This document shows positions 15,609-24,169 of a stretch of 64,000 nucleotides of DNA, one piece after another (positions within the stretch are counted from its first letter, which is position 1; each line of letters begins with the position of its first letter). The translations under genes and the position numbers were made by a program. A model generated the notes under the pieces. It had not been told where the DNA came from. It searched no databases and worked only from the letters and a program-made list of their open reading frames with translations. The stretch comes from an uncultured bacterium (GTDB lineage: Bacteria; Cyanobacteriota; Vampirovibrionia; Gastranaerophilales; Gastranaerophilaceae): assembly GCA_902777855.1 (NCBI GenBank), contig CACYVN010000001.1:1-64000 (forward strand), in the 5' to 3' direction.

Positions 15609-15929
15609 ATGAAAGAAATTTTGACTTATAAAACTGAAGATGGCAAATGTCCTTTTGATATTTGGATGAATAGTCTTGATAATTCAATGAAAGTTCGAGT
15701 GTCAAAAAGGATTGAAAGAGTCGAAGAAGGCAATTTTGGTGATTATAAAAAGTTAGATAACGATATATCAGAATTGCGTTTAAAATTTGGCTCAGGCTAT
15801 AGAATTTATTATACAGAAATCGATAATATCATAATAATTCTTTTGTGTGGTGGTGATAAATCAACCCAAGTAAAAGATATAGAAAAAGCAAAAGAATATT
15901 TACAAGATTTAAAAGAAAGGAATAAATAA
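15609..15929 (+). CDS. RelE/HigB-type toxin (addiction module killer family)
   Basis: 106 residues from ATG 15609 (MKEILTYKTEDGKCPFDIW). The CPFDIWMNSL start, the middle ELRLKFGSGYRIYYTE and the IILLCGGDKSTQVKDIEKA end are the hallmarks of the HigB/RelE-ParE 'addiction module killer' proteins, which act as mRNA interferases. The antitoxin gene follows by 1 base. No ribosome site is visible, and the promoter places the transcript start on the ATG, so the mRNA may be leaderless. The longer frame from 15564 would overlap the promoter and is unlikely. Confidence 0.88.
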   Translation: MKEILTYKTEDGKCPFDIWMNSLDNSMKVRVSKRIERVEEGNFGDYKKLDNDISELRLKFGSGYRIYYTEIDNIIIILLCGGDKSTQVKDIEKAKEYLQDLKERNK

Positions 15930-15930
15930 A

Positions 15931-16245
15931 ATGAATATAGATAAATTAAGGGAAAATACAATTCCTTATAATGAACTTGAAAAGAAATATATGGAAGATT
16001 ATGAATATCAAAAAGAATATTTAAATCTTTCACTGGAAGAATATATTACAGACGGTGATTTCAATAAGTTTTATAAATCATTAGAAAAAGTAATTAAATC
16101 AAGGGAAAGTATTTCATCATTTGCAAAAAAAGTTAATATTGACCGCTCAAATCTTTATACTTTGTTTAATGGAGAAAAAGTTCCAAGGTTGGATACTATT
16201 GCAAAAATTTTAAAAGAATTAGGTTATACAATTAAAGTTGCATAA
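15931..16245 (+). CDS. HTH antitoxin of the HigA-like addiction module
   Basis: 104 residues. The N-terminal 60 residues bind the toxin in this family (LSLEEYITDGDFNKFYKSLEKVI). The C-terminal 45 residues are a Cro/C1-type helix-turn-helix (SISSFAKKVNIDRSNLYTLF then GEKVPRLDTIAKILKELG). It is downstream of its toxin, the order usual for this subfamily. It probably represses the pair through the palindrome at 15580-15603. Confidence 0.88.
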   Translation: MNIDKLRENTIPYNELEKKYMEDYEYQKEYLNLSLEEYITDGDFNKFYKSLEKVIKSRESISSFAKKVNIDRSNLYTLFNGEKVPRLDTIAKILKELGYTIKVA

Positions 16246-16616
16246 AGATTTATGGGTTCGGATTTCACAAGGTCAAAATGTGTGTTCTTTCTTCTTAAGC
16301 TGACTGTTATTTTACAACAACTTTACCCCCAAAAACCGATTTACTCATATTTACTCATTATTTACTAACACCGGTCGGCTAACTTCCAATAATAGTTATT
16401 TAAAATTTGATGCAAAAATTTGAACCCTACAAACTCAAAAGTAGGGTTGACTTTAGCCAACCAAAATATGTCGGTAGACTGAGGTCTACCCTACTGGCTG
16501 AAACATATGCATATCACATATCATTACAAAACTTTAAAAATAAAATAAATACCGCATATTTATGTTAATATGTAGGTAGGATTAGCGGATATTATATAAA
16601 TTATTAAGGAGTTGAA
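16246..16616. other. Gene-free stretch with one solo palindrome pair
   Basis: 371 bases with no convincing gene. It contains the partial repeat at 16434-16494 and an A+T-rich region upstream of kdsD with a possible -10 taatat at 16566. Nothing else is recognised. Confidence 0.6.
16434..16494. repeat. Solo third copy of the palindrome-pair element
   Basis: It contains gtagggttgactttagccaa plus cc (16441-16462) and ggtagactgaggtctaccct plus ac (16473-16494), separated by aaaatatgtc. The spacer matches copy B at 14264-14317. Only this 3' module of the 250-bp repeat is present. Confidence 0.85.
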
Positions 16617-17606
16617 ATGACTGTGACTTTAGAAAAAACAGACTCGGTAAAATTGATAAAAGACAAAGATTGTGCAATCCGTACGGTTAATATGGAAATT
16701 GATACCTTAGAAAAACTTAAAAACGGATTGGATGAAACTCTTACTACTGCGTTGGATGTTATGCAGGCTGCCAAAGGAAGAATTATCATAACAGGTATGG
16801 GTAAATCCGGGCATATCGGAAAAAAAATTGCGGCATCATTAGCATCAACAGGTACACCGTCATTTTTCGTTCACCCTGCAGAAGCAAGTCATGGCGATTT
16901 GGGGATGATAACAGAAGACGATGTTGTTCTTGCAATATCAAACAGCGGAGAATCAAAAGAACTGGTTGATATCCTTAATTATTGTAAACGATTTGGAATA
17001 AAACTTATTTCAATAACAAAAAATCCGCAAAGTTCATTGGGCAAAGCAGGCGATATTGTTTTAACCTTACCAAATAACGGAGAAGCTTGCCCTTTAGGAC
17101 TTGCTCCGACAAGTTCTACAACTGCAACTCTTGTATTAGGCGACATTCTTACAACCTGCTTAATCGAAAGAAAAGGATTTACAAAAGAAGATTTTAATAA
17201 CAGGCACCCGGGTGGAAAATTGGGCTCTATTTTACAGAAAGTTTCAGACCTTATGCACACAGGAGAAGAAATGCCGATACTTAACGAGAAATCAGGTATG
17301 CGGGAAGCGTTGTTAGAAATGACCACAAAACGTCTCGGATGTGTCGGATTTATTAATGGAAACGGAGAATTAACAGGAATGCTCACCGATGGAGACCTCC
17401 GCCGTTGCCTGACTCCGCAGGTACTTGATAAATGTGCGGGAGAACTTATGACAAAAAATCCAAAAACCATTTCTAAAGATGCAATGGCTTCATCGGCTAT
17501 GAAAATAATGCACGATAAAAAAATTACAAATTTATTTGTGCTTGAAGACAAAAAACCTGTCGGAATTATACATATTCACGACTTATTAAATAACGGAATA
17601 GTTTAA
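16617..17606 (+). CDS. kdsD: Arabinose-5-phosphate isomerase (KpsF/GutQ/KdsD family)
   Basis: 329 residues, the family length. The N-terminal SIS domain (about 40-175) has GMGKSGHIGKKIAASL, HPAEASHGDLGM and SNSGESKELVDIL. Two CBS domains follow (about 205-262 and 272-328). It converts ribulose-5-phosphate to arabinose-5-phosphate, the first committed step of Kdo synthesis for LPS. Ribosome site aaggag precedes ATG. It is followed by the msbA-like gene 26 bases downstream, which fits joint work on the outer membrane. Confidence 0.93.
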   Translation: MTVTLEKTDSVKLIKDKDCAIRTVNMEIDTLEKLKNGLDETLTTALDVMQAAKGRIIITGMGKSGHIGKKIAASLASTGTPSFFVHPAEASHGDLGMITEDDVVLAISNSGESKELVDILNYCKRFGIKLISITKNPQSSLGKAGDIVLTLPNNGEACPLGLAPTSSTTATLVLGDILTTCLIERKGFTKEDFNNRHPGGKLGSILQKVSDLMHTGEEMPILNEKSGMREALLEMTTKRLGCVGFINGNGELTGMLTDGDLRRCLTPQVLDKCAGELMTKNPKTISKDAMASSAMKIMHDKKITNLFVLEDKKPVGIIHIHDLLNNGIV

Positions 17607-17632
17607 CACGGAAACAAAAGGGATAGGAATAT

Positions 17633-19474
17633 ATGAAATTAGAATCTACAACAGCAAAAAACTCATTTAAATACGGCTGGTTACTGTCAAGAATATGGCC
17701 TTATATAAAACCATACTGGTTCAGAATACTTTTGGGATTTATGGTAGCAGTACCGTTAGGACTTTTGGACGGTGTAACTGCATTTGCCTTAAAGCCCTAT
17801 ATGGATTACGTTATAGGCGGTCAGGACTTAAAATTTTCAATTTTCGGACAGGCATGTTTAATTACGAGTATTCAAATGGCATATATTCTACCATTTGCAG
17901 TTGTTGTATTTGCCGGAGTACAGGGGTTATTGAGATACCTTAACGGATACTTGTCGACCTGGACATCTCAAAGAATTACAAACGATGTAAAATTTGATTT
18001 ATTCGGAAGACTTATCCATATGCATCCGCAATTTTATGATGAAAATTCTTCGGGTGTAATCATTCAGAGATACATGAACGACCCTCAAACAGCATCTTCA
18101 GGAATTATTGATCAAATTAAAAGCATAACAACAAGTTTGTTCGGAGCTCTGGGTTTAATAGCCGTTATGTTGTACAGTTCCTGGAAACTCGCAATTATCG
18201 GGGTTGTAGTTTTGTGTGCGGCATTTATTCCTGTTGCACTTATAAGAAAAAGAATTAAAAATGCCTCAAATAAAAACATGGTAATCGGGGGAAACATTAC
18301 TACAAATATTAATGAAACTTATTCCGGTAATAAAGTTATGGCCGCATATCAGTTACAGGACAGGCAAAACAAATATTTCAGAGAACAAACCTGGAACTCA
18401 TTTAACGTCAATATGTCACTTTATAAAAGAGCCGGCTGGATGTCACCTATTATGTATTTGATTGCATCATTTGGGATTGCAACAGTTTTGGGTTTTGGTA
18501 CATATTTAATAAATTCAGGGCAAATGACAGCAGGAAGCTTTGCATCTTTTGTGACTTCATTACTTTTACTCTATAAACCTGTAAAAACATTAGGAAACAC
18601 ACTTACAAGTATACAAAATCTTTTTGTCGCATTAGGACGTGTATTTGAGCTGTTTGATTTGAAACCGCAAATAACGGATTGTCCAAATGCGAGAGAACTC
18701 AAAGGGCTTAATAATTCTATAAAATTTGAGCATGTAAATTTTGAATACATACCAAACGAACCAGTCTTAAAAGATTTCAATCTGATTGTTCCAAAGAATG
18801 AAACGCTCGCAATTGTAGGAAATTCAGGAGGCGGTAAATCCACACTGGTAAATCTGATTCCTCGTTTTTATGACATCAAATCAGGTTCTATAAAGATTGA
18901 TGATACCGATATCAGGGAATATACGCTAAATTCATTAAGAAAAAATATTTCTATGGTATTTCAGGATAATTTCTTATATTCCGGAACCATAAGAGAAAAT
19001 ATTATGATGGGCAATTTTGATGCATCAGAAGAAGAACTCAGACAGGCAATAACATCTGCACATCTTCAAGAAATGGTTGCAGATTTATCAGACGGGCTTG
19101 ATACAATGCTTGGAGAAAGAGGTTTAACACTTTCAGGCGGTCAAAGACAGAGAGTCGCAATTGCGAGGGCAATGCTCAGGAATGCTCCTATTGTAATTCT
19201 TGACGAAGCAACATCTGCACTTGATAATGAATCGGAAGCAATAGTCCAAAAGGCAATGGATAACCTTATGAAAGACAGAACTGTATTTATTATTGCCCAC
19301 AGACTTTCGACAATTAAAAATGCTGACAGAATTGCTGTAATTAATGAAGGGGAACTTGTTGAACTCGGGACCCATGAAGAATTAATGAGTATCGAAAACG
19401 GTCATTACAAGGCACTTTATGAAATGCAGTTTAAAAAACAAGAGAGTGAAAATTTAGAACAGGCAGTATGCTAA
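17633..19474 (+). CDS. msbA: MsbA-like lipid A / lipid flippase ABC transporter
   Basis: 613 residues, a full half-transporter. Six membrane helices occupy residues 1-330 and the nucleotide-binding domain about 350-600: Walker A GNSGGGKST at 398-406, signature LSGGQRQRVAIARAML near 500, and Walker B VILDEATSALD. These exporters flip lipid A-core across the inner membrane as homodimers. The kdsD gene upstream and the LPS genes elsewhere in the window support that substrate, but related exporters of other lipids look the same. Confidence 0.85.
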   Translation: MKLESTTAKNSFKYGWLLSRIWPYIKPYWFRILLGFMVAVPLGLLDGVTAFALKPYMDYVIGGQDLKFSIFGQACLITSIQMAYILPFAVVVFAGVQGLLRYLNGYLSTWTSQRITNDVKFDLFGRLIHMHPQFYDENSSGVIIQRYMNDPQTASSGIIDQIKSITTSLFGALGLIAVMLYSSWKLAIIGVVVLCAAFIPVALIRKRIKNASNKNMVIGGNITTNINETYSGNKVMAAYQLQDRQNKYFREQTWNSFNVNMSLYKRAGWMSPIMYLIASFGIATVLGFGTYLINSGQMTAGSFASFVTSLLLLYKPVKTLGNTLTSIQNLFVALGRVFELFDLKPQITDCPNARELKGLNNSIKFEHVNFEYIPNEPVLKDFNLIVPKNETLAIVGNSGGGKSTLVNLIPRFYDIKSGSIKIDDTDIREYTLNSLRKNISMVFQDNFLYSGTIRENIMMGNFDASEEELRQAITSAHLQEMVADLSDGLDTMLGERGLTLSGGQRQRVAIARAMLRNAPIVILDEATSALDNESEAIVQKAMDNLMKDRTVFIIAHRLSTIKNADRIAVINEGELVELGTHEELMSIENGHYKALYEMQFKKQESENLEQAVC

Positions 19475-19483
19475 ACAGCACAA

Positions 19484-19514
19484 ATGTTAAGAAAAGTCTC
19501 ATTTTTCTTAACAT
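19484..19514 (+). terminator. Hairpin between msbA and HU gene
   Basis: Perfect 12-bp stem atgttaagaaaa / ttttcttaacat with a 7-base loop, 10 bases after the msbA stop. No T run follows, and the 3' arm ends just before the -35 of the HU promoter, so it could also be a control site for that promoter. Confidence 0.6.
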
Positions 19515-19515
19515 C

Positions 19516-19543
19516 TTGCATGTTTTCAAATTCCATATATAAT
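19516..19543 (+). promoter_or_regulatory. Promoter of the HU gene
   Basis: -35 ttgcat (19516-19521), 16-base spacer and consensus -10 tataat (19538-19543). The start is predicted near 19550, about 25 bases before the ATG, with an aaaggag ribosome site between. Confidence 0.8.
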
Positions 19544-19574
19544 AATCATGTTTAGTTAAGAAAGGAGATTTGTT

Positions 19575-19847
19575 ATGAACAAAGAAGAATTAGTTGCTGA
19601 AATCGCTAAAGGCGCAAAAGTTTCTAAAAAAGATGCTGCATCTGTATTGGCTGCAACAATTGAAACAATTGAAAAAGCAGTAAAAAAAGGTGACAAAGTT
19701 ACATTAGTAGGCTTTGGTACTTTTGAAGCTCGCAAAAGAGCTGCAAGAACTGGCAGAAACCCACAAACAGGTAAAGAAATTAAAATCGCTGCAAAAACAG
19801 TTCCTGCTTTCTCAGCTGGTAAAAAATTCAAAGAATTAGTAAAATAA
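19575..19847 (+). CDS. hup: HU-family DNA-binding protein
   Basis: 90 residues, the standard HU length. VGFGTFEARKRAARTGRNPQ contains the beta-arm signature, and the N-terminus MNKEELVAEIAKGAKVSKKD is typical. HU dimers bend and wrap DNA across the nucleoid. Strong promoter, strong ribosome site and favourable codons (repeated gct, gca and aaa) point to high expression. It has its own bidirectional terminator. Confidence 0.96.
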   Translation: MNKEELVAEIAKGAKVSKKDAASVLAATIETIEKAVKKGDKVTLVGFGTFEARKRAARTGRNPQTGKEIKIAAKTVPAFSAGKKFKELVK

Positions 19848-19863
19848 TTCTTTTTTGAAATTT

Positions 19864-19900
19864 AAAAATACCGTCGAACGCATTGTTCGGCGGTATTTTT
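19864..19900. terminator. Bidirectional terminator between HU and permease genes
   Basis: Arms aaaaataccgtcgaac and gttcggcggtattttt pair over 16 bases with one G-T pair around a 5-base loop. A-rich and T-rich flanks serve both converging genes. Confidence 0.9.
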
Positions 19901-19920
19901 ATGTACATAAATATAATTAC

Positions 19921-21450
19921 TTATCCTCTCTTTTGTTCGCCTATACGTTTTTGACGGTAACCATACAATGCATAGATTAAGAATCCGACCGCAAGCCAGA
20001 TTATAAAGTAATTTGAAGATGTCTTTAAGGTATTCAGTGAAAAGAAAATAAGTACAAGACATATCAAAATACCGACTATCGGCAGAACAGGAGAAAATGG
20101 AACTTTAAACGGTCTGTGAGTATCAGGATTTGTCTTTCTCAAAATTAAAACTGCAATACAAATAATGACAAACGATGTAAATGTACCGTAATTACACAAA
20201 TCTGCAGAAATTTTCAAATCCATAAATAATCCGCAAACTATTACCACAATACCTGAAATCCATGTCATAACATGCGGAGTTTTAAATTTCTTATGAATCA
20301 TTCTCCACGAACGCGGCAGAAATCTGTCACGGCTTATTGCATACAAAATTCTTGTTGTACCAAGCTGATATACAAGTAAAACTGTTGTCAGTGCACAAAG
20401 TGCACCTATTGAAATCAGCCCAGCAAACCAGTCTTTCCCGACAAACTTCATAGCATGCGCAATAGGAGCAAGTGCATCAATTTGATGTACAGGAACAATT
20501 CCGGTTAAAACAAGTGCGACACATACATATAAAACCGTACAAATAATAAGCGTACCTATGATTGCAACAGGCAAATCTCTTTGTGGCTTTTCCGTCTCCT
20601 CTGCAGCCGTTGAAATTGCATCAAATCCAATATAAGCAAAGAATATTGTAAATGTTCCCATTAATATTCCGCTGACAGGATCTACAGGCAAAAACGGATG
20701 CCAGTTTTCAGGTTTAACGTAGTGCGAACCAATAATTATAAATGACAAAATCATAAACATATTAACGCCAACCATTATACTTGCAACCCTCGTAGATTCT
20801 TTTACACCTTTAATTAGCAAAAGCGTTAAAACTAAAACTATCACTACAGCGGGTAAGTTGACTGCAACAGGAATTTTGTCAAATATGAACGGAATTTTAT
20901 CGTGAATATCCCAGCCATATTTATCACACATAGAATACAGTGCTCTGTAATCGTATCTTAACCATATAGGAAAATTTAATACAAAATCAGGTAATAAATG
21001 TCTGAAGCCTTTTAAAAAGTGCATAAAATAACCGGACCAGGCACTTGCAACCGTAATATTACCGATTGCGTATTCAAGCATCAAAATCCAGCCAACCATC
21101 CATGCCATAAATTCACCCATTGTAGCATAGGTATACGTATAAGCACTTCCGGCTACAGGTATCATAGAGGCGATTTCGCTATAGCATAAAGCAGGAACTA
21201 TACAGGCAACCGCAGCCAAAACCATTGAAATAACAATAGCATGTCCGGCACCAGCGCTTTCTGAATTGCCTGTAATTGCAGCTCCGACAATTGCAAAAAT
21301 ACCCGTACCTACAACTGCTCCTATACCGATTACAATAAGGTCAAATACATTCAAAGTCTTTTTCAATTCAGTCTTTTTACTTGTCTGAATTAAATCATCA
21401 ATACTTCTTTTTTTGAATAAATTTCGGCAGATATTCTTTAACAATTCCAT
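19921..21450 (-). CDS. APC-family amino acid permease, second of tandem pair
   Basis: 509 residues with 12 predicted membrane helices. The first helix carries VIGIGAVVGTGIFAIVG, the unwound substrate-binding glycine motif of APC carriers. The loop with AAEETEKPQRDLPVAIIG is typical of the cationic amino acid transporter (CAT) branch. It imports an amino acid using a cation or by exchange. It follows its paralogue by 3 bases; the two are similar throughout and arose by tandem duplication. Exact substrate unknown. Confidence 0.88.
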   Translation of the reverse strand: MELLKNICRNLFKKRSIDDLIQTSKKTELKKTLNVFDLIVIGIGAVVGTGIFAIVGAAITGNSESAGAGHAIVISMVLAAVACIVPALCYSEIASMIPVAGSAYTYTYATMGEFMAWMVGWILMLEYAIGNITVASAWSGYFMHFLKGFRHLLPDFVLNFPIWLRYDYRALYSMCDKYGWDIHDKIPFIFDKIPVAVNLPAVVIVLVLTLLLIKGVKESTRVASIMVGVNMFMILSFIIIGSHYVKPENWHPFLPVDPVSGILMGTFTIFFAYIGFDAISTAAEETEKPQRDLPVAIIGTLIICTVLYVCVALVLTGIVPVHQIDALAPIAHAMKFVGKDWFAGLISIGALCALTTVLLVYQLGTTRILYAISRDRFLPRSWRMIHKKFKTPHVMTWISGIVVIVCGLFMDLKISADLCNYGTFTSFVIICIAVLILRKTNPDTHRPFKVPFSPVLPIVGILICLVLIFFSLNTLKTSSNYFIIWLAVGFLIYALYGYRQKRIGEQKRG

Positions 21451-21453
21451 TAG

Positions 21454-23043
21454 CTATTGTTCTTCACTTTCTTCTCTTAAAAACCCGTGAACGAGTTCTC
21501 TGTGAATTTTGTTTTCATTATCTCTGTTTCTGATAAAACCGTAAAGCAGGTAAATTATTGCCCCTACACCAAGCCAAACAGGGAACAATAACGCTGAACT
21601 GCCTGCTTCCATTGATTTATAAACCATCAATCCGCCGCAACACACTATGCCCAAAACCGGCAACAACGGCGACCAAGGAACTTTAAACGGTCTTGGTCTG
21701 TTTGGATCAGTGTGTCTTAAAATCAAAACCGCAAGACAAACGATTATGAATGATGTAAACGTTCCGTAGTTACAAAGTTCAGCCGCCACACTGAGATTGA
21801 GAGTTAAAATACCCAAAACAGCGAGTCCTCCGACAGTCCAGGTTAACAGTGCCGGAGTTTTGAATTTGGGATGAATTTTTTGGAATCTTTTTGAAATGAA
21901 ATGGTCACGGCTCATAGCATACAATATTCTTGTTGCCGCCATCTCTAAAACAAGCAGAACAGAAGTTAAGCCGGCAAGAGAACCTATTGAAATAAGCCCT
22001 GCCGCCCAGTTCTGTTTTGCAAGCATCATACAGTATGCCATTGGCGCTTTAAGAAAATCGGCACTGACAGGACTGCTTGTATCGACCATACCTGTCAAAA
22101 CGAGTGCTACAAGTACATAAACAATGGTTGTAACGATTAAAGAGCCGATAATACCAACTGGCAAATCTTTTTGCGGATTCTTACATTCTTCAGCTGCTGT
22201 TGCCAAAGCATCAAATCCTATATATGCAAAGAAAATTAAAAAAGCTCCTGCAAAAATACCCGCCGCGCCATTAGGGGCAAACGGGGTCCAATTCTCGGGT
22301 CTTACAAAGAATGCACCTGCAAGAACAAACAATGCAATAACCGCAAGTTTTATCACAACCATCAATCCTGCCATTTTAGCAGAATCTTTTGTACCCTTAA
22401 CAAGTATTGCCGTCATTAAAAGTACGATAAAAATTGCCGGAATATTTATACAAATCGGAACTCCGAGAATTGTCGGGACTGACAAATCCGGATTTTCAGC
22501 AATCATTTGAGAGACAGTAAATACGTCATTCGTAAGCCAAACAGGCGGATTAGAAATCCATTCTGGTAATCCGGGGAATCCCTGCAAAAACTGCATCAAA
22601 TGGTTTGACCACGCACAAGCAACCGCAATAAACCCAATTGCATATTCAAGCATCAATACCCAACCGACCATCCAAGCCGCAAATTCGCCCAATGTTGCAA
22701 ATGTATAGGTGTAAGCACCTCCCGCGACAGGAATCATAGTCGCAAACTCACTGTAGCACAACGCTGAAAATACACATGCAATTGCTGCAATAATCATTGA
22801 AACAACTAACCCCGGGCCGGCACCTAAAGAAGAGCCGTTGCCCGCTGCAGCAATACCCACTATTGCAAATATTCCCGAGCCGATAATTGCACCGACACCA
22901 AGGATAATCAAATCCCAAACGCCAAGTGTTTTTTCAAGATTACTTGATTTTGCGTCGGCAAGCATCTCGTCGGGGTTTTTAATTCTTGTAATATTTTTCA
23001 AAAAATTGCGAGTAAATGTCGCTCTGTTAAATTTTTCAGCCAT
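21454..23043 (-). CDS. APC-family amino acid permease, first of tandem pair
   Basis: 529 residues, 12 predicted membrane helices, with ILGVGAIIGSGIFAIVG in helix 1 and AAEECKNPQKDLPVGIIG in the long loop. Same CAT-like branch as the downstream paralogue, and slightly longer at the charged C-terminus. Two near-equal carriers side by side suggest use of amino acids as carbon or nitrogen source, in line with the serine dehydratase genes at 54136-55687. Substrate inferred only at family level. Confidence 0.88.
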   Translation of the reverse strand: MAEKFNRATFTRNFLKNITRIKNPDEMLADAKSSNLEKTLGVWDLIILGVGAIIGSGIFAIVGIAAAGNGSSLGAGPGLVVSMIIAAIACVFSALCYSEFATMIPVAGGAYTYTFATLGEFAAWMVGWVLMLEYAIGFIAVACAWSNHLMQFLQGFPGLPEWISNPPVWLTNDVFTVSQMIAENPDLSVPTILGVPICINIPAIFIVLLMTAILVKGTKDSAKMAGLMVVIKLAVIALFVLAGAFFVRPENWTPFAPNGAAGIFAGAFLIFFAYIGFDALATAAEECKNPQKDLPVGIIGSLIVTTIVYVLVALVLTGMVDTSSPVSADFLKAPMAYCMMLAKQNWAAGLISIGSLAGLTSVLLVLEMAATRILYAMSRDHFISKRFQKIHPKFKTPALLTWTVGGLAVLGILTLNLSVAAELCNYGTFTSFIIVCLAVLILRHTDPNRPRPFKVPWSPLLPVLGIVCCGGLMVYKSMEAGSSALLFPVWLGVGAIIYLLYGFIRNRDNENKIHRELVHGFLREESEEQ

Positions 23044-23116
23044 TTGTATTCCTTTACTTTATTTTTCCCGCCCTTTGGGGGAGAGGACAGAATGAGGGGC
23101 TGCCTCACATAAACAG

Positions 23117-23137
23117 ATTCTGAAACGAGTTCAGAAT
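23117..23137. repeat. Hairpin of a gtcattctga-type intergenic repeat
   Basis: Arms attctgaa and ttcagaat with loop acgag sit between glyQ and the first permease gene. On the minus strand the block reads gtcattctgaactcgtttca, resembling a short intergenic repeat seen in many bacteria. It is a lone, worn copy. Confidence 0.5.
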
Positions 23138-23145
23138 GACAAAAA

Positions 23146-24018
23146 TTACTTACAAAGAGGAAATCCCATTTCTTCTCTTTGTGCTACATAAAGTTTTGCA
23201 ACTGCAGAAGCCATTGTTCTGACTCTGCCGATAAAGTTATTACGTTCATCTTTACTTATAACCCCCCTTGCATCAAGAAGGTTGAATGTATGAGAACATT
23301 TTAAAACATAATCGTAGGCCGGCAAAACAAGTTTTGCATTCACGCAGTTATCAACTTCTTTTTGGTAAAGTTCAAAACTTTTGAATAGATCCTGTGCGTT
23401 TGAAACTTCAAAATTATATTTTGACTGCTCAACTTCATTTTGGTGATATATCTCGCCATAAGTAATTTCGTTATTCCATTTTATGTCAAAAACTGAAGAT
23501 TTATTTTGAAGATACATCGCTATTCGCTCTAAACCATAAGTTAATTCAAGCGCAACCGGTTTAATTTCAAGGCCCCCAACCTGTTGGAAATATGTAAACT
23601 GAGTAACTTCCATCCCGTCAAGCCATACTTCCCAGCCTACACCTGCCGCACCGAGAGTCGGAGATTCCCAGTTATCTTCAACAAAGCGGACATCGTGTTC
23701 TTTTAAATCAATCCCCATAGCTTCAAGACTGCGCAAATAAAGCTCCTGAGCATCATCAGGACAGGGTTTAAGAATTACCTGGAATTGAAAATAATGTCCA
23801 AGGCGGTTCGGGTTTTCCCCGTAACGTGCGTCTGTCGGGCGTCTGCATGGTTCAATCATAGCTGTTGACCAGGGTTCAGGTCCCAAAACTCTTAAAAAAG
23901 TAGCGGGGTTCATTGTTGATGCCCCTTTTTCAATATCATAAGGCTGTTCAATTATACATCCGTAATCAGCCCAGAATTTTTGTAAATTTAAAACTAAATC
24001 TTGAAAATTTAATGCCAT
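23146..24018 (-). CDS. glyQ: Glycyl-tRNA synthetase alpha subunit
   Basis: About 290 residues. The sequence [18 protein letters not shown], the [16 protein letters not shown] segment, [20 protein letters not shown] and NRLGHYFQ are diagnostic of the class II catalytic alpha chain of the bacterial alpha2-beta2 enzyme. The start at 24018 is preferred over 24030 because gga lies 8 bases before it. The beta subunit gene (glyS) is not adjacent and must lie outside the window. The cognate tRNA-Gly(UCC) is at 13680. Confidence 0.95.
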   Translation of the reverse strand: MALNFQDLVLNLQKFWADYGCIIEQPYDIEKGASTMNPATFLRVLGPEPWSTAMIEPCRRPTDARYGENPNRLGHYFQFQVILKPCPDDAQELYLRSLEAMGIDLKEHDVRFVEDNWESPTLGAAGVGWEVWLDGMEVTQFTYFQQVGGLEIKPVALELTYGLERIAMYLQNKSSVFDIKWNNEITYGEIYHQNEVEQSKYNFEVSNAQDLFKSFELYQKEVDNCVNAKLVLPAYDYVLKCSHTFNLLDARGVISKDERNNFIGRVRTMASAVAKLYVAQREEMGFPLCK

Positions 24019-24114
24019 AACATATTCCAATATTGTAATGTGTACACTCGTTTAATCAGAGTATTACAAAAATAGTATTAATACAAGAAGTTATTAAAAA
24101 ATGATACAAAAAAA

Positions 24115-24133
24115 ATGGGAAATAATTTCCCAT
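24115..24133 (-). terminator. Terminator of the glycosyltransferase pair
   Basis: Perfect 9-bp stem atgggaaat / atttcccat with a 1-base centre, followed on the minus strand by eight T residues. It lies 36 bases beyond the GT8 stop. Confidence 0.88.
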
Positions 24134-24169
24134 AATAAAGTAAGTTAAGTTTTTTATAATTTATTTTTA

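Noticed and set aside
16979-17551. Minus-strand 190-codon frame within kdsD
   Set aside because: Antisense to the SIS and CBS domains with no ribosome site or promoter; a shadow frame.
23044-23145. T-box or riboswitch near glyQ
   Set aside because: The stretch holds a worn intergenic repeat hairpin downstream of the permease start, not a T-box specifier or antiterminator; the region upstream of glyQ (24019-24114) is too short and shows none.
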